This document shows, in pieces, positions 8,709 to 16,842 of a stretch of DNA of 64,000 nucleotides. Position 1 is the stretch's first letter. The number at the start of each line of letters is the position of its first letter. The position numbers and the translations under genes are program-made. The notes beneath the pieces were generated by a model that made no database searches, was not told the origin of the DNA, and saw only the letters and a list, made by a program, of their open reading frames with translations. Source of the stretch: Mesorhizobium tianshanense (lineage in GTDB: Bacteria > Pseudomonadota > Alphaproteobacteria > Rhizobiales > Rhizobiaceae); the NCBI RefSeq assembly GCF_007830515.1, contig NZ_VLKT01000013.1, positions 82,421-146,420 of the forward strand, written 5' to 3'.

Positions 8709-9608
8709 TCAGTCGATCCTGGCGAATGGAAAATGGTGCTCGCGCCATTCCTGGGGTGCGGGAGACCCCCAGACATTCATCTGGCGGACGTTTCCCGGGC
8801 GCTCCAGGTTGGTGATGACGTTGGGCACGAAGTGGGCGTCGTCGGCGACCGTGTGCATGGCGCCGGAGCACTCGACCATCGCGCCGCTGGCATCCAGATA
8901 GTAGGCGTAGGTGTTGTCGCCCGGACGATGGCGGCCCGGCCCCCAAAGGACCTGGCGGTCGAACCCGTCGAGAATGTCGCCAAGCCGGCAATAGTCGCTG
9001 AAATGGCTGAACTCGAAAGAGTAGTGGTGAAGCCCGACCGGGCCCTTCACCAGACCCAGAATGTGATGCTGGCGGTTGCCGCCATGCATCCAGCTCAGCG
9101 CCTCGTTGACCATGCGCTCGGTGAGCCGCATGCCGCAGATTTCGGAGAGCTGCTGCCTTGTGGTGACCGGGTCGGGCGTGATGAGATTGATGTGGTCGAG
9201 ACGTCGCGGCTTGATGCCGTTGGTCGGGTAGCGCGGATTGTACATGTCGTCGCGCGCCGGGGTGTGTACCTCGAAGCGCAGTCCGTCCGGCGTCGCAAAG
9301 GTCACGCCGCCATCGCAGCACGCCAGGCTGGGATCGCGCGAGAGGATCCGGCAGCCGGCGCCGTCGACGCGCGAGGCGGCTTCCGCGACAGCCTCGGCGG
9401 TCAGCGCTTCGAGCCCGATCGTGTGGCAGGAATTCTCGTCGGAATGGAGAAGCACGAGTTCTGCCTTGCGGCCGTTCGAGCTCAGCCATGTCTCGCCCCC
9501 CGCCTGCTTGGTGACCCGCAGGCCGAGAATCTCCGTCGAGTCGTGGATCACGGCGTCTACATCACGGACATTCAGCTTTATGTGACCGACCCCAAACACC
9601 AGGTGCAT
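8709..9608 (-). CDS. Type I extradiol ring-cleavage dioxygenase (VOC fold)
   Basis: The 299-residue protein has two vicinal-oxygen-chelate modules (about 5-115 and 135-250). The second carries the metal triad: H139 in RRLDHINL, H194/H195 in GLHHYSFEF and E246 in AMVECSG, together with the DNTYAYYLDASG segment usual in catechol 2,3-dioxygenases. It should cleave a catecholic ring next to the two hydroxyls with Fe(II) or Mn(II). It is the first gene of a leftward operon (dioxygenase, hydrolase, Ldh-type enzyme, monooxygenase), with paired CGAAA elements just upstream. GTG 9611 and ATG 9608 are both behind GGAG; the ATG is chosen. It is not related to LigAB, the usual partner of LigJ and LigK. 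Confidence 0.85.
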   Translation of the reverse strand: MHLVFGVGHIKLNVRDVDAVIHDSTEILGLRVTKQAGGETWLSSNGRKAELVLLHSDENSCHTIGLEALTAEAVAEAASRVDGAGCRILSRDPSLACCDGGVTFATPDGLRFEVHTPARDDMYNPRYPTNGIKPRRLDHINLITPDPVTTRQQLSEICGMRLTERMVNEALSWMHGGNRQHHILGLVKGPVGLHHYSFEFSHFSDYCRLGDILDGFDRQVLWGPGRHRPGDNTYAYYLDASGAMVECSGAMHTVADDAHFVPNVITNLERPGNVRQMNVWGSPAPQEWREHHFPFARID

Positions 9609-9683
9609 CACCAGTCTCCTTCCTATGGCCGCAGCATGGCCCTGGCGATCTCCTTAGATCAAACTCAGCTCAACGGCAACAAA

Positions 9684-9710
9684 TTTCGAAAAAAGATATT
9701 ATTACGAAAT
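9684..9710 (-). promoter_or_regulatory. Paired CGAAA regulatory element (A), upstream of the dioxygenase operon
   Basis: TTTCGAAA (9684-9691) and TTACGAAAT (9702-9710) are two similar boxes whose CG cores are 18 bases apart, with GATATT between. The element fills the gap between the FAH-gene stop and the dioxygenase start. Very similar pairs occur at 10721-10748 and 16693-16719. The regulator is unknown; GntR (24695) and LysR (12651) are candidates. Confidence 0.5.
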
Positions 9711-9711
9711 A

Positions 9712-10560
9712 TTAGAGTGACCGATCCGAGATCACTGTGTTTCGCAGCGTCCCAATGCCCTGGATCTCGATCTCGACCTCGTCGCCGGGGAACAGGAATT
9801 CAGGCGGATTGCGGCTGGCGCCGAAGCCCGATGGCGTGCCTGAAACGATAACGTCGCCAGGGTCGAGCGGAGCAAAGGTCGAGATGTAGGAGATGAGCCA
9901 GGGGATATCGAAGATCATCCGGTCGATCGCAATCGACTGCCTGGTTATGCCGTTGACCCGGCTCTCCAGAAGGAGCCGCGCCGGATCCGGGATCTCGCGC
10001 GTGCAGACCATCCAAGGGCCGAACGCTCCGCTATGGTAGAAGTTCTTTCCGGGCGTGAACTGGCTCGAGTGCTTCTGCCAGTCGCGCACGCTCCCCTCGT
10101 TGAAGCATGCATAGCCGGCGACGTACGCCATCGCTTCGCCGCGCGCGATCTTGTGTGCGCGGCGGCCGATGATCACCGCCAACTCACCCTCGAAATCCAG
10201 CTTGTCGGAAACCGCCGGCTTCAGGATCGCGCCTCCATGGCCGGTCTGTGCTTGCGCGTGGCGCATGAACAGCAGCGGGAACTGCGGCGCCGGCTTGTCA
10301 TCCTCGTGGAAGTTAGTGGCGACGCAGAAGATCTTGCCTGGGTTGGGAATTGGCGGCAGCAGGCTGACTTCAGCCAGCGGCAAGGCTTCGAGATCGCGTT
10401 CATCGGGCGTGAGGTCGGGAAACCGGCTCTCGAGATAGGCTGTGAGATCCGGCGGCGCGCCGGGAACGGAATCCAGCCGCAGGATGATTCTACCGTCGAC
10501 CATTCCGTAGCCGGCACCGTTGCGTTCAACGAAAGAAGCGAATTTCAAAGGCTCACCCAT
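9712..10560 (-). CDS. Fumarylacetoacetate hydrolase (FAH)-family hydratase/isomerase/hydrolase
   Basis: A 282-residue FAH-fold protein. The metal ligands are visible as E124 and E126 in LDFEGELAVIIGRR and D160 in FNEGSVRDWQ. The GDVIVSGTPSGFGASR loop and LFPGDEVEIEI near the C-terminus are standard. Members in aromatic meta-pathways act as 2-oxopent-4-enoate-type hydratases or as 2-hydroxyhepta-2,4-dienedioate isomerases, so it should work after the dioxygenase. It points left and diverges from the second MDR gene. No strong ribosome site precedes ATG 10560. Which reaction it performs is open. Confidence 0.85.
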   Translation of the reverse strand: MGEPLKFASFVERNGAGYGMVDGRIILRLDSVPGAPPDLTAYLESRFPDLTPDERDLEALPLAEVSLLPPIPNPGKIFCVATNFHEDDKPAPQFPLLFMRHAQAQTGHGGAILKPAVSDKLDFEGELAVIIGRRAHKIARGEAMAYVAGYACFNEGSVRDWQKHSSQFTPGKNFYHSGAFGPWMVCTREIPDPARLLLESRVNGITRQSIAIDRMIFDIPWLISYISTFAPLDPGDVIVSGTPSGFGASRNPPEFLFPGDEVEIEIQGIGTLRNTVISDRSL

Positions 10561-10608
10561 TTACGACGTACCTTGAAAGCAGGTACTTACGACCTCGGAG
10601 TAGACCGG

Positions 10609-10620
10609 ATTTTCGAAAAT
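10609..10620. promoter_or_regulatory. Single ATTTTCGAAAAT palindrome before the FAH-family gene
   Basis: A perfect 12-bp palindrome containing TTTCGAAA, 49 bases upstream of the FAH-family start codon. It shares the core of the paired elements at 9684, 10721 and 16693 but has no partner at the 18-19 base distance. Confidence 0.4.
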
Positions 10621-10720
10621 AGGCAAGCCATCGTAAGAAGGGCAAAGCGACCGATCTCAAGCCGAAATGGCGCCTGATCACTGCTTGGCGCGGCGCTGAC
10701 CCTCGGTCATCACCACAAAG

Positions 10721-10748
10721 TTACGAAAAATGATTGATATTTCGAAAA
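10721..10748 (+). promoter_or_regulatory. Paired CGAAA regulatory element (B), divergent FAH/MDR region
   Basis: TTACGAAA (10721-10728) and TTTCGAAA (10740-10747) have cores 19 bases apart and GATAT between them. It lies in the 282-base gap between the divergent FAH-family gene and the second MDR gene and could serve either. Confidence 0.5.
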
Positions 10749-10842
10749 AACTATGCGACCACCGATCTGGCCTCGGGAGGAGGCCCATGTGCGCGCCGAA
10801 AAGCTCGGCCTGCACTGGTTTGAGCGAACGGGAGGTATCGAC

Positions 10843-11964
10843 GTGACAGCAATTCCGCAGACGATGAAGGCCGCGCGCATGCACGAGATCGGCGGCCAGC
10901 TGAGGATCGAGGAAGTGCCGGTCCCGAAGCTTGGGTCGATGGACGTGCTCGTTCGCGTCAGATCGTGTGGCATCGTGCCGAACCTCGCCAACATCCTGGC
11001 GATGTGGCCGACCTGGTTTCCCCACATGCCGCAGCCGCCGCTGCCAGCGATCTTCGGCCTCGACCCGACCGGCGAGATCGCGGCAGTCGGCAGCCAGGTC
11101 CACAGTCTGAAGCCCGGCGATCGGGTCTACGTCAATCCGGGGCGCTCCTGCGGCTCTTGCCGTCATTGCCGGCGCGGCGACACAATCTCTTGCCGCCACT
11201 ACGCCTTCCAGGGCTATTTCGGCTTCAGCCATGAAGCGCTTCAGACATTCGAGGACTACCCGGTCGGCGGCATTTCCGAGTACATGGCCGCGCCGGCATC
11301 GGCGATCGTGGCGCTGCCCGACAACATGACCTTCGATCAGGCGGCACGGCTCGGCTACATGGGCACCGGCTATTCCGCTCTGAAGAAGGCGCAGGTCGGC
11401 CCCGGCGACACGATCCTTGTCAATGGCATCTCCGGCACGCTCGGCATATCGATCGCGGTGTTCGGTCCGTCGTTCGGGGTCAAGAAGATTCTCGGCACCG
11501 GTCGCGACAGGAAGCTGCTGAAGGAGATCGAAGCGCTGGCGCCCGGCATCATCGAGACACATTCGCTGGACGACGGATCGCCCGACGAATGGGCCCGTTC
11601 CAGGACGGAGCATGGCGAGGGGGTCGACGCCTTCATCGACTGCAACGGTCCCGGCACGCCGCAAGAGCCTTTCCTGGCGGGCCTGAGGGCGCTGCGCCGC
11701 GGCGGTATCGCCGTCGACATCGGCGCCGTGATGGGCGCGGTTCCCATCGACGTGCACATGATGATGGACCGGAACCAGCGTCTCATCGGTTCGGCATGGC
11801 TGACGACTGCCGAGGGTCAGGAAATGGCCGACCTCGTCGGGATCGGCAAGGTCAGCTTCGATCTCCTGGAAACCCAGGCGACGCCCATGAGCAAGGTCAA
11901 TGAGGCCATTTCGGGCATCGCCCAGCGCCATGGCGGGTTCTCGAATTTTGTGATCCATCCGTAA
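10843..11964 (+). CDS. MDR-superfamily dehydrogenase lacking the catalytic-zinc GHE motif (copy 2)
   Basis: A 373-residue paralogue of the protein at 2582-3691, with the same diagnostic departures. C42 is kept but GHE is replaced by FGLDPTG (71-77), and IVPNLANIL stands where the usual His/Asp would be. The structural zinc set (C103, C106, C109, C117) is intact. The nucleotide-binding segment is ILVNGISGTLGISIAVF. The two proteins share long identical stretches, such as RLIGSAWLTTAEGQEMAD versus LIGSAWLTTAEGMEVAD, so a duplication is likely. The start is GTG 10843 with GGAGG at 10831; the longer frame from 10753 lacks one. The substrate is unknown. Confidence 0.75.
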   Translation: MTAIPQTMKAARMHEIGGQLRIEEVPVPKLGSMDVLVRVRSCGIVPNLANILAMWPTWFPHMPQPPLPAIFGLDPTGEIAAVGSQVHSLKPGDRVYVNPGRSCGSCRHCRRGDTISCRHYAFQGYFGFSHEALQTFEDYPVGGISEYMAAPASAIVALPDNMTFDQAARLGYMGTGYSALKKAQVGPGDTILVNGISGTLGISIAVFGPSFGVKKILGTGRDRKLLKEIEALAPGIIETHSLDDGSPDEWARSRTEHGEGVDAFIDCNGPGTPQEPFLAGLRALRRGGIAVDIGAVMGAVPIDVHMMMDRNQRLIGSAWLTTAEGQEMADLVGIGKVSFDLLETQATPMSKVNEAISGIAQRHGGFSNFVIHP

Positions 11965-11985
11965 TTGCATACGTGTGGGTATGCT

Positions 11986-12001
11986 GATACCGGATGGTAT
12001 C
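11986..12001 (+). promoter_or_regulatory. TetR-type operator, site 3, upstream of the cupin gene
   Basis: GATACC-GGAT-GGTATC is a perfect 16-bp dyad 24 bases before the cupin start codon and 21 bases after the MDR stop. A weak -35-like TTGCAT (11965-11970) lies 15 bases upstream. The half-sites match those before tetR exactly. Confidence 0.65.
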
Positions 12002-12025
12002 CATGTTATCTGGGAGGACCAAGAC

Positions 12026-12568
12026 ATGAACATTCGCCGCGTCGTCACCGGAAAGAACGCCGCAGGAAAATCCGTATTCATCAGCGACGGCTCCTCGCCG
12101 CGCGAGATGGCGCTGCAGCACACGCCCGGTTTCGTTTCGTCCCCGCAGTGGAAGATCGATGGGACGCCGGATCTGGCCAGACGGGACAGCGCCGATCCGA
12201 TGGCGAGCGAGAGCACGATGCTCGCTTCGGTCGGGGGCTCGGTGTTCTGGATGATCACCTTTCCCCCGGACAGCGTGATGATGTCGCCCGACTGGAAGCC
12301 CGAGCTTGCGGGTCCGGAGCACCTGAAGGCCGCGCCCGGCATCGCCGAGCGCTTCGAGATGGACAATCCCGGCATGCACCAGACCCCGACGGTGGACTAT
12401 GTGACCGTCGTCAAGGGCCGGCTTGTCCTCGAGCTCGACGACGGCAAGACTGTCGAGCTGAAGCAGGGCGATACGGTCGTGCAGCAGGGCGCGCGGCATG
12501 CCTGGCGCAATCCCTTCGCCGAGCCGGTGACGGTCTCGGTCGTCATGCTCGGCGCGACCCCCGCCTAG
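12026..12568 (+). CDS. Cupin-domain protein
   Basis: A 180-residue protein with a C-terminal cupin_2 barrel (about 90-175). TPTVDYVTVVKGRLVLELDD and VELKQGDTVVQQGARHAWRNP are the usual two cupin motifs, but the first lacks the normal HxH pair and keeps only the late His, so metal binding is uncertain. ATG 12026 follows GGGAGGACC. It has its own TetR-type operator and converges on the LysR gene. Small cupins in aromatic operons often act as isomerases, dioxygenases or ligand sensors; nothing here decides which. Confidence 0.75.
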   Translation: MNIRRVVTGKNAAGKSVFISDGSSPREMALQHTPGFVSSPQWKIDGTPDLARRDSADPMASESTMLASVGGSVFWMITFPPDSVMMSPDWKPELAGPEHLKAAPGIAERFEMDNPGMHQTPTVDYVTVVKGRLVLELDDGKTVELKQGDTVVQQGARHAWRNPFAEPVTVSVVMLGATPA

Positions 12569-12650
12569 CCGGGGCCACCCCCGGGCGCGCCCCGCCCGTC
12601 CGGCGCGGTCTGCCGCCCCAGACTTGCTGTCTGCCGGGCAGGCGGTTGCC

Positions 12651-13586
12651 TTATCTTGCCCTGTGCGAGTCTCCGTCGCCGAGATTTTTCTCGGCGACCT
12701 CAGCCAGGATCTGACGGGCCCAGCGGTGCAGGCCGGAATGGTGCGTGCGCTCGGTCCAGTAGATGTCGACCTGGATGAAGACATCCATCGGGAACGGGCG
12801 CAAAGCGAGCCTGTCCGAAAGCCGACGCGCTAGCCGATAAGGAATCGTCGCCACCAGTTCCGAGCCTGGAATCAGCCGCTCCAATATGTCGTGGCTCGAC
12901 ACGGTGACTTCAGGCTGGATCTCGATGCCCGTTGCGCGCAACGCGGCGAAGTAGAGAGCCTCCCAGCGCCCATTATGCGTGACGGCGACATGGCGCGCGG
13001 CACAGTAGCGGTCGAGCGTCGGCGCTCCCTGCGCCAGAGGGTGCGCCGGGTCCATGACGCAGGCGTAGTGATCGGTGAACAGCTTCCTGCGGTAGTAGAT
13101 GTCGCCGAGGATGGCGACCGGCCCAAGCACGATGTCACAGGTGTTCTGCTTCAACTGCTGCTTGCCGTCGACAGCGGATTCGAAGATGTGGATCGTCGCT
13201 TTCGGCGCCTCGGTCTGCGCCCGGCGCACGAAATCAGGGATGACAAACATGCGCTCATGGTGGTTGCAGGAGACGGTCACGCTTCCCACGGCCGTGGCCG
13301 GGTCAAAACCCGAAGGCGAAGACAGCGCCGCCATCTGTTCGAGGATGCCGCGCGCATGCTGGGCGAGTTCTTCGCCCTTGTCGGTTGCCACGATCGCGTT
13401 GCCCTGGCGCACGAACAGCGGATCGTTGAAAGCCTTTCGCAGCCTCTTAATGGCGTAGCTTATGGTGGATTGGTTGACGCCGAGAAGTTGCGAGGCGTCG
13501 GAAAACGAGGCGCGGTCCTGGACGGCAACAAGCGTCTGCAGCGCGGCGAGGTCTATGCTGGCAAGGTCGTTGGACAGCACGGCCAT
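12651..13586 (-). CDS. LysR-family transcriptional regulator
   Basis: The 311-residue product begins with a LysR winged helix-turn-helix (IDLAALQTLVAVQDRASFSD and ASQLLGVNQSTISYAIKRLR, residues 10-50). A NodD/NahR-like effector domain follows, with GSVTVSCNHHERMFVIPDFV and TYHIF-type strands. It diverges from the P450 operon across about 96 bases, the standard position for a LysR activator of that operon with an aromatic co-inducer. ATG 13586 has GGAGG very close upstream (GGAGGAAAATG). The reading frame continues upstream against the P450 gene, but that extension is antisense noise. Confidence 0.88.
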   Translation of the reverse strand: MAVLSNDLASIDLAALQTLVAVQDRASFSDASQLLGVNQSTISYAIKRLRKAFNDPLFVRQGNAIVATDKGEELAQHARGILEQMAALSSPSGFDPATAVGSVTVSCNHHERMFVIPDFVRRAQTEAPKATIHIFESAVDGKQQLKQNTCDIVLGPVAILGDIYYRRKLFTDHYACVMDPAHPLAQGAPTLDRYCAARHVAVTHNGRWEALYFAALRATGIEIQPEVTVSSHDILERLIPGSELVATIPYRLARRLSDRLALRPFPMDVFIQVDIYWTERTHHSGLHRWARQILAEVAEKNLGDGDSHRAR

Positions 13587-13682
13587 TTTCCTCCATGCAA
13601 ATTTTCGATGACCTCTATTTAACCCATCGCATTGCTGAATACACGTCGATTTCGTACCTCGTCTCCCGACAGGGAGGAAATC

Positions 13683-14864
13683 ATGAGCGAAGCCGTGAAA
13701 GTGGTCGACGACGTTGCGTTCGAAGACCTGCTTGCCAATCCGTATCCGGTCTTCAAGCGCGTCCGCGACCTCGGGCCGGTCGTGAAGGTCGAGGCGGCCA
13801 ACATCATGATGGTCACGCGCTTCGACGACATCATGGCCATCGAACGCGACCCCGAGACGTTTTCCTCCGTCAATCCGCAGTCGCTGCTGAACACGGTGAT
13901 CGGGCCGAATTTGATGCGCAAGGACGGCGACGACCATGCCCGTGAAAGGGCGGCGATAGATCCGAGCCTGCGGCCCGGCGTCGTCAAGCGGTGCTGGGCC
14001 GATCCCATGCGCGTCATTTGCGACGACGTCATCGCGCAGATCGAGCACAAGGGCGAGGCGGAACTTTTCGAGGACCTCGCCGCGCCGATCGCGGCGCGTG
14101 CGCTGGCCGACATACTGGGTTTCGACGGCGTCGACTGGCGCACGATGGCATTGTGGTCGCAGTCGCTGATCGACGGTTCCGGCAACTACTCGCACAACCC
14201 AGAGATCGCGCGTAAGGCGAAGAAGGCAGCCAGCGGCGTCGAGAGCGCCGTCGACAGGATGCTTCCCCATCATCGGGACATTCCAAATCCTTCGATGCTG
14301 TCTTCGATGCTCCAGGCCGATCCTCCTCAGACGGTCGAGCAGATCTACGCCAACATCAAGGTCGCGATCGGGGGCGGGCTGAACGAGACCCGCGACTCGA
14401 TCCTTACGCTGATCCTTGGCCTGCTGCAGAACCCGGACCAGCTCGCGCGCATTCGCGCCGAGCCTTTGCTCTGGGGGCAGGCCTTCGAGGAAGCGGTGCG
14501 CTGGATCTCGCCGATCGGCATGTATCCGCGCCGCCTGACCCGTGACGTCGAGATCTCGGGGATGCTGGTCCGCAAGGGCGAGCAGGTCGGTTTGTGCGTC
14601 GGCGCCGCCAACCACGACGATCGCCGTTTCAGCGATCCGGAGAAGTTCGACGTGTTCCGGGAAAAGAAGTCCCACCTTGCGTTCGGCGCCGGATCGCATT
14701 TCTGCGCCGGCACCTGGGTGTCGCGCGCGCTGGTGAGCCAGATCGTCGTGCCCACCGTGTTCGAGCGGCTGCGCAATCTCCGACTCAAGGATCCGGACCG
14801 CGTCCGCATCCGCGGCTGGGTGTTTCGTGGCCCCACGCACATGCCCGTCATCTGGGACGTTTGA
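13683..14864 (+). CDS. Cytochrome P450, CYP255/GcoA-like aromatic O-demethylase
   Basis: A 393-residue soluble bacterial P450. The heme loop is HLAFGAGSHFCAG with C341 as thiolate ligand and the ExxR motif is E270-AVR. The I-helix has GGLNETR (231-237), so the usual acid-Thr-Thr becomes Glu-Thr-Arg. The end GWVFRGPTHMPVIWDV and the ANHDDRRF segment resemble GcoA, the guaiacol O-demethylase of Amycolatopsis. GcoA-type enzymes convert an aryl methyl ether to a phenol plus formaldehyde, which fits the formaldehyde genes downstream. Unlike gcoAB, electrons would come from a separate ferredoxin and reductase encoded next. GGAGG precedes ATG 13683. The substrate is not provable from sequence. Confidence 0.88.
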   Translation: MSEAVKVVDDVAFEDLLANPYPVFKRVRDLGPVVKVEAANIMMVTRFDDIMAIERDPETFSSVNPQSLLNTVIGPNLMRKDGDDHARERAAIDPSLRPGVVKRCWADPMRVICDDVIAQIEHKGEAELFEDLAAPIAARALADILGFDGVDWRTMALWSQSLIDGSGNYSHNPEIARKAKKAASGVESAVDRMLPHHRDIPNPSMLSSMLQADPPQTVEQIYANIKVAIGGGLNETRDSILTLILGLLQNPDQLARIRAEPLLWGQAFEEAVRWISPIGMYPRRLTRDVEISGMLVRKGEQVGLCVGAANHDDRRFSDPEKFDVFREKKSHLAFGAGSHFCAGTWVSRALVSQIVVPTVFERLRNLRLKDPDRVRIRGWVFRGPTHMPVIWDV

Positions 14865-14875
14865 GGGAGAGTTTC

Positions 14876-15193
14876 ATGCCGACGATCAGGTTCCTCCTCG
14901 CAGACGGCGCGGAGCTCGCCGTCGAGGCCGAGAGCGGCCGCACCTTGATGGAAACCGCGCTTGAAAACAGCGTTCCGGGCATCATCGCCGAATGCAACGG
15001 CTCGGCGGCTTGCGCCACATGCCATGTCGTGCTTCCCGAAGACATCATGTCGGCGCTCGGACCCATCAGCGAGCATGAAAACGATATGCTGGACTTCGCC
15101 GAAGCGCCGCGCGAACCCGGAAGCCGGCTGAGCTGCCAGATCAGGGTCAGCGACGCACTGGACAACGTTTCCGTCCGCATTCCGGCCGCCTAG
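14876..15193 (+). CDS. [2Fe-2S] ferredoxin, putidaredoxin/adrenodoxin type
   Basis: A 105-residue ferredoxin with ligands C40, C46, C49 and C87 (C-x5-C-x2-C...C), the pattern of P450-coupled vertebrate-type ferredoxins. It starts 11 bases after the P450 stop behind GAGGGAG and is followed after 15 bases by the reductase, forming a class I P450 electron chain (NADH, FAD reductase, ferredoxin, P450). Nothing is missing from the fold. Confidence 0.92.
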   Translation: MPTIRFLLADGAELAVEAESGRTLMETALENSVPGIIAECNGSAACATCHVVLPEDIMSALGPISEHENDMLDFAEAPREPGSRLSCQIRVSDALDNVSVRIPAA

Positions 15194-15208
15194 CCGTTTG
15201 GGCTGATC

Positions 15209-16468
15209 ATGTCCCTTGATGCCGATCATCCCGCCGCGGCCATACCCGGCAACGAAAGCAGCATCCTGATCGTCGGCGCCGGGCAGGCCGGCCTATTCAC
15301 GGCCGAAAAGCTGCGGGCGAACGGCTTCGCGGGATCGCTCACCTTGATCGGGGACGAGCCCGATGCTCCCTACCAGCGTCCTCCGCTGTCGAAGGCCTAT
15401 CTTCTCGGCGAACTCGAGCGGGACCGGTTGAAGCTGAAAGCGGAGGACTGGTACGCGAAGAACCGGATCGCGTTGCGACTGGGAACGCGCGTCGCATCCA
15501 TCGATCGCGCCCGGCAGTGTGTATGTCTGGCCGATGGCACCATGCTTGCCTACGACCGTCTCGTGCTCGCAACCGGAGCGACCGCCCGAAAGCTTCCGCA
15601 GGCGATCTCGCGCGGCCTGGCTGGCATCTTCACGATCCGCACACTCGCCGATATCGATGCGTTGCGGCCGGCGCTCGAAACGAACGGCAAGCTCCTTGTC
15701 GTCGGCGGTGGGTACATCGGGCTCGAGATCGCCGCCGTCGCGCGTGGGCTCGGCATGACAGTAGATGTCGTGGAAGCCTCCGATCGCCCGCTCGCACGGG
15801 TGGCTTCGGCGGAAACGGCGAGGGCTGTGGAAGACCTTCACCGGTCCAGGGGCGTGACGTTCCATCTCGGCAAGGCAGTGAGCGAGTTGCTCGGCGCTGA
15901 TCGCGTTACTGGCGCCAGGCTCGGCGACGGCACGATCATTGCCGCCGACGTCGTCGTGGCGGGAATCGGCGGCATGCCGCAGACGACGTTGGCCGCAGAG
16001 GCGGGTTTCGCTATCGACAACGGTATCGCTGCCGACGCGTACGGGCGCACGGGCGATCCGTTCATCTGGGCTGCTGGTGACTGCGCCAACTTCTCCTTGC
16101 CGGGAGGAGGGCTGCGGATGGAGAGCGTCGGCAACGCGATCGACAGCGCCGACCTGGTCGCTCGCAACATCATGGGCGCGCGCCAGCCCTACAAGCCGAA
16201 GCCGTGGTTCTGGTCGGATCAGTTCGATCTCAAGCTGCAGATCGCCGGCCTGTCCAGGCCGGGCGATACGGTGGTTGTCCGGCAGGGAGCGGGATCGGGA
16301 CGGTCGCACTGGTACTACCGCGAGGGGCAGTTCGTCGCCGTCGATGGGCTGAACGCGCCGCGCGACTATCTGATTGGAAAGCGCCTCCTTGCCGTGTCGG
16401 CCAGCCCCGACCCCGCTCAGGTCGCGGATCCGGTGCTGGCGCTCGAAGCTCTGGCGAGCTCGAAATGA
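15209..16468 (+). CDS. FAD-dependent ferredoxin reductase (putidaredoxin reductase type)
   Basis: A 419-residue flavoprotein. The FAD Rossmann motif is IVGAGQAGLFTAEKLR near residue 21, and the PYQRPPLSKAYL signature of oxygenase-coupled reductases follows. A second NAD motif is VVGGGYIGLEIAAVARGLG (about 168-186), and the FAD-closing motif is FIWAAGDCANF. It should pass electrons from NADH to the ferredoxin encoded just upstream for the P450. The operon ends here with a small hairpin, and the transporter promoter begins within 100 bases. Confidence 0.9.
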   Translation: MSLDADHPAAAIPGNESSILIVGAGQAGLFTAEKLRANGFAGSLTLIGDEPDAPYQRPPLSKAYLLGELERDRLKLKAEDWYAKNRIALRLGTRVASIDRARQCVCLADGTMLAYDRLVLATGATARKLPQAISRGLAGIFTIRTLADIDALRPALETNGKLLVVGGGYIGLEIAAVARGLGMTVDVVEASDRPLARVASAETARAVEDLHRSRGVTFHLGKAVSELLGADRVTGARLGDGTIIAADVVVAGIGGMPQTTLAAEAGFAIDNGIAADAYGRTGDPFIWAAGDCANFSLPGGGLRMESVGNAIDSADLVARNIMGARQPYKPKPWFWSDQFDLKLQIAGLSRPGDTVVVRQGAGSGRSHWYYREGQFVAVDGLNAPRDYLIGKRLLAVSASPDPAQVADPVLALEALASSK

Positions 16469-16497
16469 GGGCTGCGCCCGATCGAGCGCTCGCGTTT

Positions 16498-16514
16498 CGT
16501 CTCTTCTTGAGACG
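16498..16514 (+). terminator. Stem-loop after the P450 operon
   Basis: CGTCTC-TTCTT-GAGACG forms a perfect 6-bp stem with a 5-base loop, 30 bases after the reductase stop codon. There is no U-rich tail, so it may be an mRNA-end hairpin rather than an intrinsic terminator. Confidence 0.35.
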
Positions 16515-16557
16515 GACAAAGCAGGCAAGCAGAGCGTACCAGCTGGTTCTTTTTGCA

Positions 16558-16595
16558 TTGACATCCTGCATCGTATCTGAATACTATATGGTATC
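16558..16595 (+). promoter_or_regulatory. Promoter with overlapping TetR-type operator, site 4, for the Liv-type operon
   Basis: TTGACA (16558-16563), a 16-base spacer, then AATACT-ATAT-GGTATC (16580-16595). The -10 hexamer AATACT is the left half of the dyad, exactly as at 3733 and 27154. It lies within the 374-base gene-free stretch before the transporter operon. Confidence 0.65.
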
Positions 16596-16692
16596 TTAAT
16601 GGCATGAAGCGGAAGCGCTCCGCTAGGCGGGCATAACGGTCATCCGGTGCCTTTGCCTCGGGTGGATAAGGAATGTCGTTACTCGTGCAAAA

Positions 16693-16719
16693 TAACGAAA
16701 ATACAAGATATTACGAAAT
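16693..16719 (+). promoter_or_regulatory. Paired CGAAA regulatory element (C), upstream of the Liv-type operon
   Basis: TAACGAAA (16693-16700) and TTACGAAAT (16711-16719) have cores 18 bases apart with AGATAT between, almost the same as at 9684-9710. The operon thus carries both motif types, about 100 bases apart. The remainder of the stretch to 16842 shows only the GGGAGG ribosome site. Confidence 0.5.
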
Positions 16720-16842
16720 TAACTGGATCATCAGAGGAAAATGGCCTAAGCAATTTCGCTAGGGAGGACCGGGGCGATCAACTCGTTCTCGCGAGCCGCG
16801 AGGCAAGGGAGCGCCCACTGCAACCAGAACTGGGAGGAATCG

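Noticed and set aside
12651..14840. A single 729-codon minus-strand frame covering the LysR gene and the P450 region
   Set aside because: Only the part from ATG 13586 resembles LysR. The upstream 400 codons are antisense to the P450, rich in Arg, His and Asp, and match nothing.
15293..16564. Long minus-strand frame of 423 codons opposite the ferredoxin reductase
   Set aside because: High-GC antisense shadow; codon pattern and motifs support only the plus-strand reductase.
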